Assembly (NCBI GenBank): GCA_946902985.2
Contig: OX336391.1
Coordinates: 195,116,289 to 195,180,288, forward strand
Length of the DNA: 64,000 nucleotides
Source of the DNA: Meconema thalassinum
Lineage: Eukaryota; Arthropoda; Insecta; Orthoptera; Tettigoniidae
Direction: 5' to 3'
A program made the position numbers and the translations under genes. Positions 1 through 11,771 of the stretch are shown here, piece by piece; position 1 is the first letter of the stretch, and the number at the start of each line of letters is the position of its first letter. Under the pieces are notes generated by a model. That model saw only the letters and a list, made by a program, of their open reading frames with translations, searched no databases and had not been told where the DNA came from.

Positions 1-2750
1 ATTTGAGTCATGTAGCGATATCTGAGCAACCATTTTTCCCATATTTTTTGTCCTATCTTTTGCCCCGTTTTCTTGATTGACATTTCTGTACTCAGTACAC
101 TTCGATGATTTATGCCTTTTTCTACGATTTGTTGAGACATTGTTATGTCATTGGCATACTTAAATAATTTTGGATCAGTTGAGACTGATAATTAGATTCT
201 TTCAGTAATTTGCATATTTTGTAGTCACGATTTGACTGTAAAGTTAACGATTTTCTATGGCAGATTTGAATTCAGACAGCGTGTCAAATTTATTAAAGTA
301 ATTCTATTCAGTAAATTACTTTGACCAATTTTCTGTCATCCTCAAGAAAGAAGAATGATTAAATGATTTTAGAGCGTTAAAATCTAATACGTTATCAACG
401 ATCTTTGAAATACTAGTCGTCTTATGAACATGATTGCAACATAGACATTTATCATTTCATTATCGACAATTTTATGAAATATGAACTTTGATTACGATTT
501 ATTGAATACACTATAGTAATGAACTTTTGATAGGAATTTTCCCCAATTATAGATTGGAACAATAATGTTTGCATTCCACAATCTAATTGTATTCTGGTTG
601 GTTGGTTCCTTAGTTTAGGGGCTGCGACAACGCGGTCATGTAGCCCCGTGTACTTTGGGTGTGTGTAGAATCTGTCTGATATTATATTCGACTATTTATG
701 CAGTTTAGATGAACTTTGGTTGAAGATAGTATTTTTATACTGCGTTACTTTGAAGATATTAATCTCAATTTTGATAGACCAGGGAGGAGTGTCTAATCGT
801 ATTTGCTATAAAATTTATTTGTGATTGGCAAATTTTTACTTCATATCGATTCATGAATGAAACCCACGAAGGTTAAATAATAACAGACATTAATACAATT
901 GATGAATATAAGAATTTTTGAAGAGGAACAATGGATGTATAATCGTTAGTTCAGTGGACCTGTAAAAGTCGCTGATGAGTAATGCCCTTGAATAATGAAG
1001 GAGGTTCCCACAGTAATAAATGAAGTTGTTCAATTTATAAGTGGAGGTTTTTGTATGTAATTTGGAAGATTTTGATGCCATATATATGAAGATATATGAT
1101 GAATTCTGGGCCTATTGTTGAGCAATTTTGTGCGTTTTGAGCGAAGTATTTTTCCGCTGAATGTATTGTCCTGGTTCTTTGAAAGTTATTCATGTGAAGA
1201 TACTGTTAAAGTTAACAAGAGTGTTAAATAATTTGAGATGAAGATTTTGAATGGAGGTTACCGTCACAAATATTATAATTATTATTAAACCTTATTAAAC
1301 CTGAATTTGACATTTAAATATAACTAACCTTCATTGGTCGATTATATCACCACGATTTGAGTAATTATCAACCGGATAAACGTGTGGTTTAATGTATTTC
1401 TTATATAAATAATATAAACAATATAAATATTGTAAATAATTATGTAAATATCTTTGTTAAATAATTTGAAATGAAAGTGATTAATAGAGGCGTGTATAAA
1501 ATTTCCAATTGTCGTTTGACATTGTTATAAACAATTTATTATTGTTATAAATAATTAATGAACTTTTGTTATAAACATTAGGAGTTTTGTTTTTATACTC
1601 TAAACAACGCTAATTAAGCAAGTGGATTGAACAATTAAACATGATTTAGGATTATTGGAGTATTCCACTGGTGTTTGAATGGAGCATTTAAAGGATTTGC
1701 GTGATAATATTTCAGTTGAGATGTGGACATTTAACGTGTTTTGAAAGGAGAGCTAAGCTCTGATGTAACTCGCTTATGCTAGGGTTGAACGGACAGGTGA
1801 GTCCACTTTGACGATGCAGGTGCATTGCAGCTGGCCCGGACAACTGTATGATAGAGGCCAAGGACGTCTCCATAATAGCCTTGTGGTTATAAATAAAATA
1901 TGAAGTATATAAACACGCAATCCAATTGATATATGTGTCTCGTCCCAAATCCCGTTTCCATTCCAAGTGCATTATTAATTACGTTATTTTGAGCTTGAGA
2001 AAGCTGAAACATTGTATGTAGAGTATACCAGTCCTACAGGAGGACATGGTTATGTGGACGATGGCTTCTGATTGCCACGTGGATTTTGTTGTTTTATTTT
2101 TGTTAAATTCATTCTTTTTGTGAAATAAATTATTGTGCAGTTTAAAGTTTCTCGTCTTCGTTATGGTTCATTTTAAATATCATGGTGGAGGTTATTGTGT
2201 GGGCATACTTTAAGTGATCCAGTTGACAACCCAGTCCCCGAGATAAATTTAAGAGGTAAGTAAAGGTAAGTATGAACCCCCGTATATTTTGGTGTGTTCC
2301 ACAATAATTTCTTGTTAACTATTGTGCTCTAATCTCGATAGTATCTGTCAGTGCCATTTTCATTGATGTAGCTGTGCCGGTGCGTTTGATTATTGGCAAT
2401 CCGATTGAGGGGGGCGGATATCTGACAGCCTACTATCCGGATAACGGGGACAGTAGATTTCACACCCCAGTCATCGTAGAAGTGGTTTTTCACTTCCACT
2501 ATAGACACATAACAGGATGGTATTCCAATTCAGGCAATGGCCACCTCCTTCCCAAATCCTAGTCTCCATTACAAAATAATACAGAAAACACAACAACACA
2601 GTTTATTAGACAAATTCTAGTCACGCCCAAGTACACGGGGCTATATGTACACGATGACGCAAAGCAATACATTAATCAGCAACATCTTAATTGATTGCTC
2701 AGCACAGTACTATGGAAAACACTTAGGAATTCTATCATGACAAATTATGA
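1..2750. other. AT-rich stretch without recognisable genes
   Basis: I see no coding region, RNA gene or complete mobile element here. The longest open frames are under 90 codons and show no recognisable domain. The sequence is AT-rich, with many short TATAA and AATAAT runs around 1260-1560. A small fragment near 595-700 resembles a SINE body found at 62395. A short hairpin (GAAGTG, then CACTTC) lies at 2479-2496. Confidence 0.6.
595..700. repeat. Fragment of a dispersed SINE-like repeat
   Basis: The stretch GGTCATGTAGCCCCGTGTAC followed by a TGGGTGTG box and TCTGTCTGATA matches, with scattered changes, the body of the repeat at 62395-62500. A related copy begins at about 13660. It is only a fragment, and no tRNA-like promoter boxes are visible. 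Confidence 0.45.
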
Positions 2751-2754
2751 AGCA

Positions 2755-2808
2755 TCTATTCAATCGTTGTACATGTTTTGGTCTGCGGTGAGATCATCTT
2801 CAGCAATT
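2755..2808 (-). repeat. Repeat fragment with ribozyme-like GAAAC stem motif, minus strand
   Basis: Read on the minus strand this contains CTGAAGATGATCT, a short loop, AGACC and then AAAACATGTAC, followed by GATTGAATAGATG. The same string recurs on the plus strand at 5355-5402, so the two copies flank the mobile element at 2829-4911 in opposite orientations. Such stem plus GAAAC strings are typical of ends of some retroelements, including Penelope-like elements. I cannot assign the family. Confidence 0.4.
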
Positions 2809-3104
2809 CTTAGATCAGGAATATGTTTAGCCTATTTTCATTTATGAAAAAGAAAAAAAGCTTATGGGATCACCTTTTGTCCATGTGTGTGTGCGTATGT
2901 GTGTGAATGTATGTGTATGTATGTGTGTGTGTCCCGTAATAAAATCTAAACGCCCGAAGCGAACAATAAATCTTGGTGAGTACACACTAATACCTCGTCC
3001 GACCTCGATCGTTGCTTTCAAATTTTAATACGTTTCATCAATCCAACATGGTGGTCGCGCGAAATATTTCACTGGCATTCTATATCTCCGCAACAGTAAC
3101 AGAT

Positions 3105-3437
3105 GAAAATGAAAATCCACAGCCTGCTTCCAGGCTCCGACCGGGTCAGGAATGGAATGAATGAAGCCCCCATCTAGCGGCGAGGATATGGGCTGTGCCG
3201 GTTGCCGAGGCCTGACGCACTCCTCTGGGGCAATGATTAAATGAATGACAGATGAAATGAAATGATAGTGGAGAGTGTTGCTGGAATGAAATTTTGACAG
3301 GGAAAACCGGAGTACCCGGAGAAAAACCTGTCTGCCTCCGTTTTGTCCAGCACAGATCTCACATGGAGTGACCGGGATTTGAACCACGGACCCAGCGGTG
3401 AGAGGCCGGCGTGCTGCCGCCTAAGCCACGGAGGCTT
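3105..3437 (-). mobile_element. tRNA-derived SINE, minus strand, with 11-bp target duplication
   Basis: The element lies between two copies of CAGTAACAGAT (3094-3104 and 3438-3448), so its limits are exact. Read on the minus strand it starts with GCCTCCGTGGCTTAGGCGGC, an A-box-like sequence, and then has a B box GTGGTTCAAATCCC. The body includes CCGGGTACTCCGGTTTTCCC and the tail ends in ATTTTCATTTTCAT. It is inserted in the HINE at 2829-4911, whose sequence resumes directly after the duplication. Confidence 0.85.
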
Positions 3438-3495
3438 CAGTAACAGATATCAACCTAAAATTTTGTACGGTGAAAAAGGGTACTACTAGATGTTC

Positions 3496-3942
3496 TTAGC
3501 GGCTTTGGTGGCTTAGTCGGTATCATACTGAGCTGCTGTGCCCAATATAGCGGGCTCAACCCGGCCGAAGTCATCGGATTTTTAAGAGCGTTAAAAATCC
3601 TTCAGTATGCCTTCCTTCGGAGGGGAAGTAAAGCCATCAGTCCTATGTCATAGATTTATGGCATGTTAAAGATCCTTCCACAGACTAAACTTGTGTGCAG
3701 CTAAATGGTTAGGTTAGGTTTCGTCAAAACGCTCTATCAATGTTCCAACGTTCACCACTAGGTATCATTGATATCTGGTAGCGAAAGTTGGAACTACTTG
3801 AAATTGAACGGAACTTGTAACTCACCCTAAGGGTGTCCGCTGGAAGCAGCTACAGACTCAGGCGAGCCAAACATGTCCTCGGACACTCCCGGCACTAAAA
3901 GTCATACGATAAATAAATAAATAAACTAAAATAAATAAATAA
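3496..3942 (+). mobile_element. tRNA-derived SINE (GGCACTAAAAG-tail family), copy 1
   Basis: The head has the A-box-like TGGCTTAGTCGGTA and the B-box-like GGCTCAACCCGG, and the tail is GGCACTAAAAGTCATACGAT followed by AAATAAATA. Flanking 11-mers, ACTAGATGTTC (3485-3495) and ACTAAATGTTC (3943-3953), are a slightly decayed target duplication inside the HINE. A close copy is at 38154 and a degraded minus copy at 5400. Confidence 0.85.
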
Positions 3943-5035
3943 ACTAAATGTTCATCAATGTGACATTCAAAAACCTTTTATGTACTAAACCAACATGACG
4001 GGCAAGCGAAGTTGAAACGTTTAAATATACTTTACTCGCAGTTTAACCATCCGAGAGCAGTGAAACTTGGTACGGTAAATGTTTATACAAAATTCAATCT
4101 ACTGGCAATTAATTTGATTCAATTGTATTCATAATCTCAATTATCATTAGAATATTCATCTTCTGGCATATAGTTCTATATCCCATATCTGAAACTATCC
4201 AACATGACGTCTATAAAATATATCCCACCTGTTCACAATATCTCCGAAACTATTTAAGTACTCAAACTGAATTTTAGAATGGTGATAGAGAACTATTAAC
4301 TGAGTACATATAGGCTAAGTGACTTTTAAAATCCTGAGAAACATAAAAACCACATGGTGGCCATGTGATTTTCAAATGTTTCAAATGATTTCTCACCCAA
4401 GACCATTGATTTTAAGAACAGCTAATCTTTATTCAGACCTTATAGTAGTATAGAGGCATCTCATGTTCAATTGTTTAACAAAATTTAAGATGGCATCAGT
4501 TCGAAATTTTAAAACCTTATTTTCTTTTTATTTCACTTACCCAATTCAAGCGATTGTAGAGAGGATTCGTATGTTAGATTATTATAATAATCATAATCTA
4601 ATGTCACTAAATCATGTAGCTTCAGTTTTGTAAGTCATGGAGGCCATGCATTTGACATTTCTTAAATTAAACTCCCGTGATGCGTTAGAGAAAAATACCA
4701 TCTCGCGGGTGGAATCTTATTTACCGATGCTGAAAGTTAAATATTCTAGCGCATACTTTCTCAATATAATGGTGTTTGTAGAGACATAGGGCGTGTATCA
4801 AATGCTATTTAGTGTACATGACATTGAAAACCCTTTTATTAGCCGAGAGAGTTTTTAATGGAAAATAAAATAGGCTATTTAGTTCTTCACGGAACTACTT
4901 GCTTTTAAGTAAAACATAATTAATTTAAATTTAAGATTGTAATTTAGTATGTAAGAAATGTATTGCCTACTGTAATTGCTTATTGCTTATAATTAAAATG
5001 GAATACACAAATTGATATCTTTACAAAAGACATAA

Positions 5036-5208
5036 TTTTTAAATTAAGAATGACAATATCCCTGTGTTTCTCATTAAATAACATTCTAATATGTAAAACT
5101 CATAATGATATAATTTGGATATTTTTGAAGTCCACAACATTATGGATATTATATTTTAGAATGCTATTTAATGAGAAATACAGAGATATTGTCGTTCTTA
5201 TTTTAAAC
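5036..5208. repeat. Foldback (inverted repeat) element
   Basis: The left arm (5036-5092), which includes GAATGACAATATCCCTGTG, and the right arm (5151-5208), which includes CAGAGATATTGTCGTTCTT, are inverted copies about 57 bp long with a few mismatches. A shorter inner pair, CATAATG and CATTATG, extends the symmetry. It could be a MITE or a local inverted duplication. No clear target duplication was found. Confidence 0.7.
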
Positions 5209-5354
5209 CAAGTCTTTTTTTAAAGAAACCCATTTATTTTATTGCATTTTATTTATAAGGTAAAGCTATAGCAATATTTTTTTACTTCCCAGATAACCAT
5301 TTTAGATTTAAAATAATTATATTTTACTTAAAATATATTCACGAGCTAAGTTTT

Positions 5355-5402
5355 GTGAAGGTGGTCTCTCCGCAGACCGAAACATGTACAACAATTGAAT
5401 AG
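5355..5402 (+). repeat. Repeat fragment with ribozyme-like GAAAC stem motif, plus strand
   Basis: GGTCT, loop CTCCGC, AGACC and then GAAACATGTACAAC form a perfect 5-bp stem followed by GAAAC. The copy at 2755-2808 is the same string in the opposite orientation. Only a short piece of the source element remains. Confidence 0.4.
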
Positions 5403-5765
5403 ATGTTATATATGAATTGGAGCCAATGGCCAAGCAGGGTATTTTAATTGAACGCCCGTAGGCTCCCACCAAGTTCAATTTCAAGTAGTTACAACATTGG
5501 CTACCTGATTGATACCACTGTCACTGAAATCTGAAAGCGATCGTCGGAACTTGATAGAGCGTATCTAACCAACCAAATTTAAGCTACAAATGTACACATT
5601 ACCAATTGTAGTGGTAGGTTTTTTACATGCCATAAATCTATGACATGGGCCCGCCTACTTTACTTCCACTACTTTTAGTAAATGATTTAAACGCTCTTAA
5701 AAATCCTACGACTTGGGCATAGCAGTTCAGCATGCTACTGACTACGAAACCGAAGCCGCGGTTAT
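5403..5765 (-). mobile_element. Degraded SINE of the 3496/38154 family, minus strand
   Basis: On the minus strand the region reads in order: an A-box-like piece (5740-5760), TGGGCATAGCAGTTCAGCA in complement (5710-5735), the TTTAAGAGCG box, the TCATAGATTTATGGCATG box (5625-5650), and the AGTTCCGA and AACTACTTGAAATTGAAC boxes near 5475-5540. These match the SINEs at 3496 and 38154 with many changes and small deletions. The GGCACTAAAAG tail is not clear. Confidence 0.7.
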
Positions 5766-5835
5766 CATTTAATCACAACGGTGAATATCTTACGTTTTCC
5801 TAGCATGGTAAATGTTACTGATTTGTACTTTAGAA

Positions 5836-8241
5836 CAAGATGTTCAGTAAAGAACATATTGCCTACTTTCTCCTAAAGGCATGGGTATTGTTATAACTCT
5901 TTGTCCTTTTCAAGGAGTATAATTGAATGATGGTTGTAGTAACTTATTGAAATACAACATGTTATACGGATATTAAACGTGAATATGAGGTGCCCTTTGC
6001 TAGTGCTACCTCTGTACAAAATTTCATTCAATTCGGTTTCGCCGTTTTTGAATTGATATGGTGAATCGATTTGCACACATACATGGCCGATCTCTGCAAA
6101 CTATTGGGCTGATGACCTTGTAGTTCAGTCAAAAGATGTTTCCCATAAAAAGGTATGTTGTTGCAAAACTTTGTAGAGATCAAATAATTAGGTTGGTCGT
6201 AATTTGATTTAAGGTTTTAAAATTTGGGTGGCCGCCATTCCGTTTCCGTCAAGATGGCGGCGATATAAAACATGACACTGTGGTGCGCTTTGTCAGAGCT
6301 ACCTCTGTACCAAATTTCGATCAATTCGGTTTTACCGTGTTTGAATTGATAGGGGGAATGGATTTGCACACATACATGGCCGCCATATGCAAACTATTGG
6401 ACTGATGACCTTGTAGCTTGGTAAAAGAACGCTTCTCACAAAAAGGTATGTTGTTGCAAAATTTTGCTGAGATCAAATTATAAGGTTGGTTGTATTTTGA
6501 TTTAAGCTTTTAACATTTGGGTGGCCACCAGTACGTTTCCGTCAAGATGGCGACGATAAAAATAATGACACTGCGTTGCCTTTTGCAAGTGCTACCTCTG
6601 TACCAAATTTCGTTTGATTCTGTTTGACCATGTTTGAATTGGTAGGGGGAATCGATTTGCTCACATACATGGCCACTATCTGCAAATTATTGGGCTGATG
6701 CCCTTGTCGTAACGTCAAAAGATGCTTCCCACCTAAAGGTATGTTGTTGCAAATTTAGTAGAGATCAGATGAATAGGTTGGTCGCAATTTGGTATAAGCT
6801 TTGAACATTTGGGTGGCCGCCATTACGTTTCCGTGAAGATGGTGGCGATATAAAACATGACACTGAGGTGCCCTTTGCTAGTGCTACCGGTGTACCAAAT
6901 TTCATTCAATTCGGTTTCACCGTGTTTGAATAGATTGGGGGAATCAATTTGCACACATACATGGCCGCCATCTACAAATTATTGGGTTGATTACCTTGTA
7001 GTTCGGTCAAAAGATTCTTTGTACATATAGGTATAATGTTTCAAAATTTGGTAGAGATCAGATGATTAGGTTGGTCGTAATTTGATTTAAGTTTTAACAT
7101 TTGGGTGGCCGCCATTACGTTTTATTCAAGACGGCGGTAAAAAAAACATGACACTAAGGTGCCCTTTGCTAATGCTATCTCTGTACCAAATTACGTTCAA
7201 TTCGGTTTGACAGTGTTTGAATAGATAGGGGGAATTGATTTGCACACATACAAGGCCACCATCCGCAAATGATTGGGCTGATTACCTTGTAGTTTGGTCA
7301 AAAGATTCTCCATACATAAAGCTATAATGCTGCAAAAATTGGTAGCGATCAGATGATTAGGTATGTCGTAATTTGATATAAGCTTTTAATATTTGGGTGG
7401 CCGCTATTACGTTTTCTTTAAGCTGGCGCCAATATAAAACATAATACTGAGGTGCCCTTTGCTAGTGCTACCTCTGTACCAAATTTCATTCAATTCGGTT
7501 TCACCGTGTTTGAATAGATAGGGGGAATCGATTTGCACACATACATGGCCGCCATCCGCAAATTATTGGGCTGATGACCTTGTAGTTTGGTCACAAGATT
7601 CTTCATACATAATGATATAATGTTGCAAAAATTTGTAGAGATCAGATGATTAGGTTGGTCGTAATTTAATTTAAGTTTTTAACATTTGGGTGGCCGCCAT
7701 AACGTTTTTTTTTCTCCAAGATGGCGGCGATAAAAAAACATGACCCAGAGGTGCTCTTTGCTAGTGCTACTTCTGTACCAAATTTCGTTCAATTTGGTTT
7801 CACCGCGTTTGAATTGATTGGCGGAATCGATTTGCACACATCCATGGCCGCCATCTGCAAAATATATTGGGCTTATGACCTTGTAATTTTGTCAAAGGAC
7901 GCTTGCCATATTGATATATGTTGTTGAAAAAATTGGTAGAGGTCGGATGATTAGGTTAGCCGTAATTTGAATTAAGCTTTGAACATTTGGGGGGGGGGGG
8001 GCGCCATTACGTTTCCGTCAAGATGGCGGCTATATAAAACATGACACTGAGGTGCCCTTTGCTAGTGCTACCTCTGTACCAAATTTCGTTCAATTCAGTT
8101 TCACCGTGTTCGAATTGATAGGGTCACAGACATTCAGAGTACACAAACTCACACACGGACTCACACACAGACACACAATTTTTCGCCCGGTGTTGATCTC
8201 ATAAGTCTACTTTCATTTTTTGCAAAAATCGAAAATAGGCT
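5836..8241 (-). mobile_element. HINE-type element, copy 2, minus strand, with ~293-bp tandem core
   Basis: On the plus strand it begins CAAG followed by the hairpin ATGTTCAGTAAAGAACAT and a subterminal GCCTACTTTC, and ends with a CA-rich microsatellite (8145-8180) and AAAATAGGCT. Both flanks are AA, i.e. TT in element sense. The core is about seven tandem units. The CATGACACTG landmark occurs near 5979, 6271, 6563, 6856, 7147, 7440, 7739 and 8040, spacings of 291-301 bp. A G homopolymer at 7988-8001 and a T run near 7706 explain the longer last units. No coding potential is credible. Confidence 0.85.
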
Positions 8242-8587
8242 AAAAACTGATGTTTTAGGTGCAGTAAATGTTGTATTGTCCTTCGGCTTTAAGTGGCACG
8301 TTACACCAAGTTCATTTAAGAGGGCCGTGAGGAATGCGCCCCTGCCCTTACATGCGGTGTGGTGACAATGAGGTTACTATTGATTGCGGCAGGTGAAAGG
8401 CCCTCACAAAGGGCTGCCTTCTTCTTTGCTCTGATGGGTTGTCAAGTACGTGGTATATGGGCCAGAACACAATAAGGAATCTACTTTGTAGAGGCTACAA
8501 TATTGAGGCATTCTTGCAATCTCTTTTCGCACGAGCAACCTTGTGGATACAATCTATTTATTGCGCCTTTCTTTCCTTGCTCTACTA
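8242..8587. other. Unassigned sequence
   Basis: No gene or recognisable repeat was seen in this stretch between a HINE and a SINE. Confidence 0.5.
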
Positions 8588-9060
8588 CCTCGTGGTGTGG
8601 TAGCTAGCACACTGTACTTGGCTGTCACCCCTAGATTTAGGTTCAATTCCTGGCTGTGTCAAGAAATTTAATTCTTGGCGGAGGGTCAAAATGAGGGTCA
8701 TTCATACTTATGACGCAAAACTTAGAGGAGATTGGTTCGTTTCGCACCTCAGCCAAGCTAGAAGTGACTTTTTTTTGGTTTTTAACTTTTACTTCTACTT
8801 GTATTTTGTGTCTTGCGATGGCCTTCTCAGTATGTGCTAGCCACGCGTATTGGTGAGGTGTGTCTGTCTGTACCAACTGACGAGCCCAACGGCACACAGG
8901 GGCGAAACGATGGCATTTTATGTTCGAGTTGACCGGACCAATTTTATAATATTAATTGATATTTCAACTTCTACTCCAGGAAAATCCTGGGATGGTTGAG
9001 ATCGTAAGGCCACGGTCGCATCCTCCTCAAGCCTAACCCAAAATACAATAAGTATAATAG
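8588..9060 (+). mobile_element. Degraded tRNA-derived SINE
   Basis: A tRNA-like head, GTGGTGTGGTAGCTAGCAC, is followed by the B-box-like TAGGTTCAATTCCTGG at about 8637-8652. About 320 bp further on, CCAGGAAAATCCTGGGATGG and AAGGCCACGGTCGCATCCTC match the 3' body of the SINE at 11770 (CCAGGCAAATGCTGGG and GGCCACGGCCGCTTCC). It may be one long SINE or two fragments. Confidence 0.55.
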
Positions 9061-9126
9061 GCTAATACTAATTAGAGGCCTAATGGAGGAATTTCGAGTT
9101 GATGCCTATGAATAAAATTTGCGTCG

Positions 9127-9370
9127 TCCGGCTCCGTGGCTAAATGGTTGTCGTGCTAGACATTGGCCCGACGTGTCTCGGGTACGATTCCCGGCCGTGC
9201 TAATAGGGATTTTAATCTCCCGGGGTTAATTCCCGTGGCTCGGGAACTGGGTGTATATGCCGTCTTCATCATTACTTCATCCTCATTACGACGCGCTGGT
9301 CGCCCACGGGTGTCAACTAGAAAGACCTGCACTCGGCCTCTCAGGAGACCAAACGATCATTATCATTACC
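9127..9370 (+). mobile_element. tRNA-derived SINE
   Basis: The head GGCTCCGTGGCTAAATGG (A-box region) and TCGGGTACGATTCCCGG (B box, near 9178-9194) form a tRNA-like promoter. The body contains CCCGTGGCTCGGGAACTGGG, TCTTCATCATTACTTCATCC and GAAAGACCTGCAC. No tail or target duplication was clear. Confidence 0.75.
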
Positions 9371-10371
9371 AGAGACAGAATTCCCTAACCTTGACAATCA
9401 ATAACTGTACAACGCAGCCAGGATTCGATTTGAAGGTCTTTCAGACTAAGAACTAGCGTGATAAGCTGTGAGCTACGGATATGGCTTACTTCTGACTTAA
9501 TGTTAGTTTTTTCTATGTCACTCATGGGCCTTAGCGTCTCTGCTCTTTAAATCTGAAGGTGTCAATAACTCAAGTCTTAGAGCCCATATTTATATTCCAC
9601 TCAGTTTCCCGAAGTTGGAAGATAAGGTCAGTGTCCAGATTGTCGTACTCTATGACACTGCACTAAGAAGGGAATCGCCCAGAGCCTGTGATAAATCATG
9701 CCCAGTCGTATCTCTCTTCACCTCGTCGTGTTCCGAGATGGATGGCTCGAGCGCTGATGGACGGCTGCTTCGACACTCCCCTCATCCTCTGGGGAGGTGC
9801 TCCCTTAAGCACCTGCCTCGTAGTGAAACTGGAGCTTCATGCTTCAATCGATTCCTCTTTTTACTTTCTTTCTTTTCCAAGTGAAGGATTCTTTGATTAC
9901 TTTGCAGACTGATTTACATAAAAGAAATCTGCAACAGTGTAAAAAAGCGCTGCTATTTCTTCGTCTGCGTTCATTTCCATATGCAGGTTATCTGATGGAA
10001 TTTCCTGTTTCTTACCTTTGAACGAAAAACAAAAGAAATAAAAATGCTGAAGAACTTCTAATGACTCCATTAAAGTGAAATAAGGAAGAATCGTTTACTC
10101 CATAAATTGGCTTAGTTGTTTTACGTTAATACTGGAGGTCGCCAGCGCAATCCTAGCTCATAACCGGGCTCTAGGATTATCATCCCACTCACCTGGCAAT
10201 GAAATACGATGGGAATAGACAGAGTACCAGATGTCGCAATTGGATGAATATCAAGCCAACCATTGTTCTGTTACTGCTATGTGTAGCTTTTCAGTCGGTC
10301 AACACGAATATAACCAATGAATGGGTAGAGTACAATGTATAAATATGTAAATACACTCCTGGGAAAATTAC
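9371..10371. other. Unassigned sequence
   Basis: No recognisable gene. Open frames near 9615-10021 overlap one another in different frames and show no family features. There is no clear repeat end. Confidence 0.5.
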
Positions 10372-11673
10372 ATGTATTGGTTAATTATATCTATTAATGG
10401 AGAAATTGACACTGTTAATCATCAGCTCTTATTTGCTAAGGTCTACACGTTGACTAAGAACTACAGCCTAACCAGGTTCATTGCTACTCTTCTGCAGAAT
10501 CGGAGATACTTTGTGGACTTCCAGGGGCAACGCAGCCGATGGAGACTACAGAAGAATGGCCAACCCCAAGTAAGTGTTCTCGCTCCATTTCTGTTCAACG
10601 TGTATACAAATGACCAGCCGTTTGCTCCCAACACCAGGAGTTTCTTGTACGCTGACGATCTTGCTCTTGCTACACAGTGTATGGATTTTGAATCAGTGGA
10701 GAACAACCTCACGAGTGCCCTTAAGGATCTGTCCAAATATTATATCGCAAATCAACTGAAACCAAATCCATCCAAGACACAAGTACGTTCCTTTCACTTG
10801 AGAAACAGGGAAGCCTTTTGTAAACTGAAGGTAATATGGTCAGGAGTTGAACTGGAACACTGTTACACCCCAAAATTTCTAGGAGTGACACTGGACAGAG
10901 ATCTTATCTACAAGAAACACTCTTTGAACACCAAGTCAAAAGTTCACACGAGGAATAACCTTCTGGGGAAACTGGCCGGATCACAATAGGGTAGTCAACC
11001 TGACACTATTCGAACATCTGCAATGGCATTGTGTTATTCCGCTGCAGAGTACGCCTGCCCGGTTTGGTATAACTCAACTCATGCTAAACAGGTAGACGTA
11101 GCTCTCAATGAAACGTGTAGAACTATAACTGGATGCTTAAGATCAACACCAACAGAATGCCTTTACCAGCTCGCAGGAATAGCACTACCCTCTATTCGAT
11201 GAGAAATAGCTGCAAACAAGGAAAGGAATAATGTTGTCCAGGAAGCAACCCATCCTCTACATGGGCATGAACTACATGCTCAGAGGCTGAAGTCTAGGAA
11301 GAGTTTCCTAAGAACATCCAAAGAATTGAAGACTACATGTTAAAAAGCCAGGCTAGAATTATGGAAAGCTAAGAAATCTCCTCTCCTGGGCTGGAAAAGG
11401 ATAGCCGCAACTTTACCTCCTGGTCATGATCAAGATTGGGTAACATGGAAATCCTTGAATAGATTAAGATCAGGAGTGGGCAGATCTAAGATCAATCTTG
11501 CAAAGTGGGGCTATATTAAGGAAGATGACATTCAGTGTGACTGTGGAGAAGATCAGACTGTAACACATATGCTTCAGTGTAGACTGTGCCCAACCTCCTG
11601 CACAGAAGATGAACTTTATGAAGCATCACAGAATGCAGTGGAAGTGGCAAAGTTTTGGTCAAATATTATATAA
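10372..11673 (+). pseudogene. Reverse transcriptase of a CR1/Jockey-like LINE, 5'-truncated pseudogene
   Basis: One reading frame runs the whole length and is interrupted by three stops: TAG at 10987, TGA at 11200 and TAA at 11341. The first block has the palm-domain motifs of a non-LTR reverse transcriptase, including DTVNH near residue 13 and the catalytic YADD at 10648-10659. The usual PQG motif is degraded to PQV. After the first stop come the thumb and connector segments (ACPVW, NETCR, AGIAL). The C terminus has a Cys-rich CDCG...H...C knuckle near 11536-11590 and ends at 11673. The upstream endonuclease and the start of the RT are missing, as expected for a 5'-truncated insertion. An (AAT)n tail follows at 11731. 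It encodes no functional enzyme. Confidence 0.9.
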
Positions 11674-11726
11674 TGTTTGTAGTCATAGTATTTGTATCTG
11701 TGTTTATTTGATGTTTTCTGACTCGA

Positions 11727-11769
<43 letters not shown>
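11674..11769 (+). repeat. LINE 3' end and (AAT)n tail
   Basis: A short untranslated stretch follows the LINE stop codon and ends in about 13 AAT repeats from 11731 to 11769. This looks like the microsatellite-type tail of the LINE at 10372 and marks its 3' end. Confidence 0.75.

Positions 11770-11771
<2 letters not shown>

Larger units (their letters stand above)
2829..4911 (+). mobile_element. HINE-type (Helentron-like) non-autonomous element, copy 1
   Basis: The 5' end is AGCCTATTTTC followed by an imperfect inverted copy, then ATGGGATCACC and a GT-rich microsatellite at 2888-2930. The 3' end has a subterminal AATAGGCT, the hairpin AGTTCTTCACGGAACT and the terminal ACTTG. The core is made of diverged units carrying AACATGG or AACATGACG motifs. 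Two SINEs have inserted into it (3105-3437 and 3496-3942). No protein is encoded. This is a diverged member of the family described at 15341. Confidence 0.75.

Noticed and set aside
2880..2935. GT microsatellites as CRISPR-like or regulatory arrays
   Set aside because: They lie at a fixed position after the HINE 5' end and are a normal part of that element; no spacers of constant length exist.
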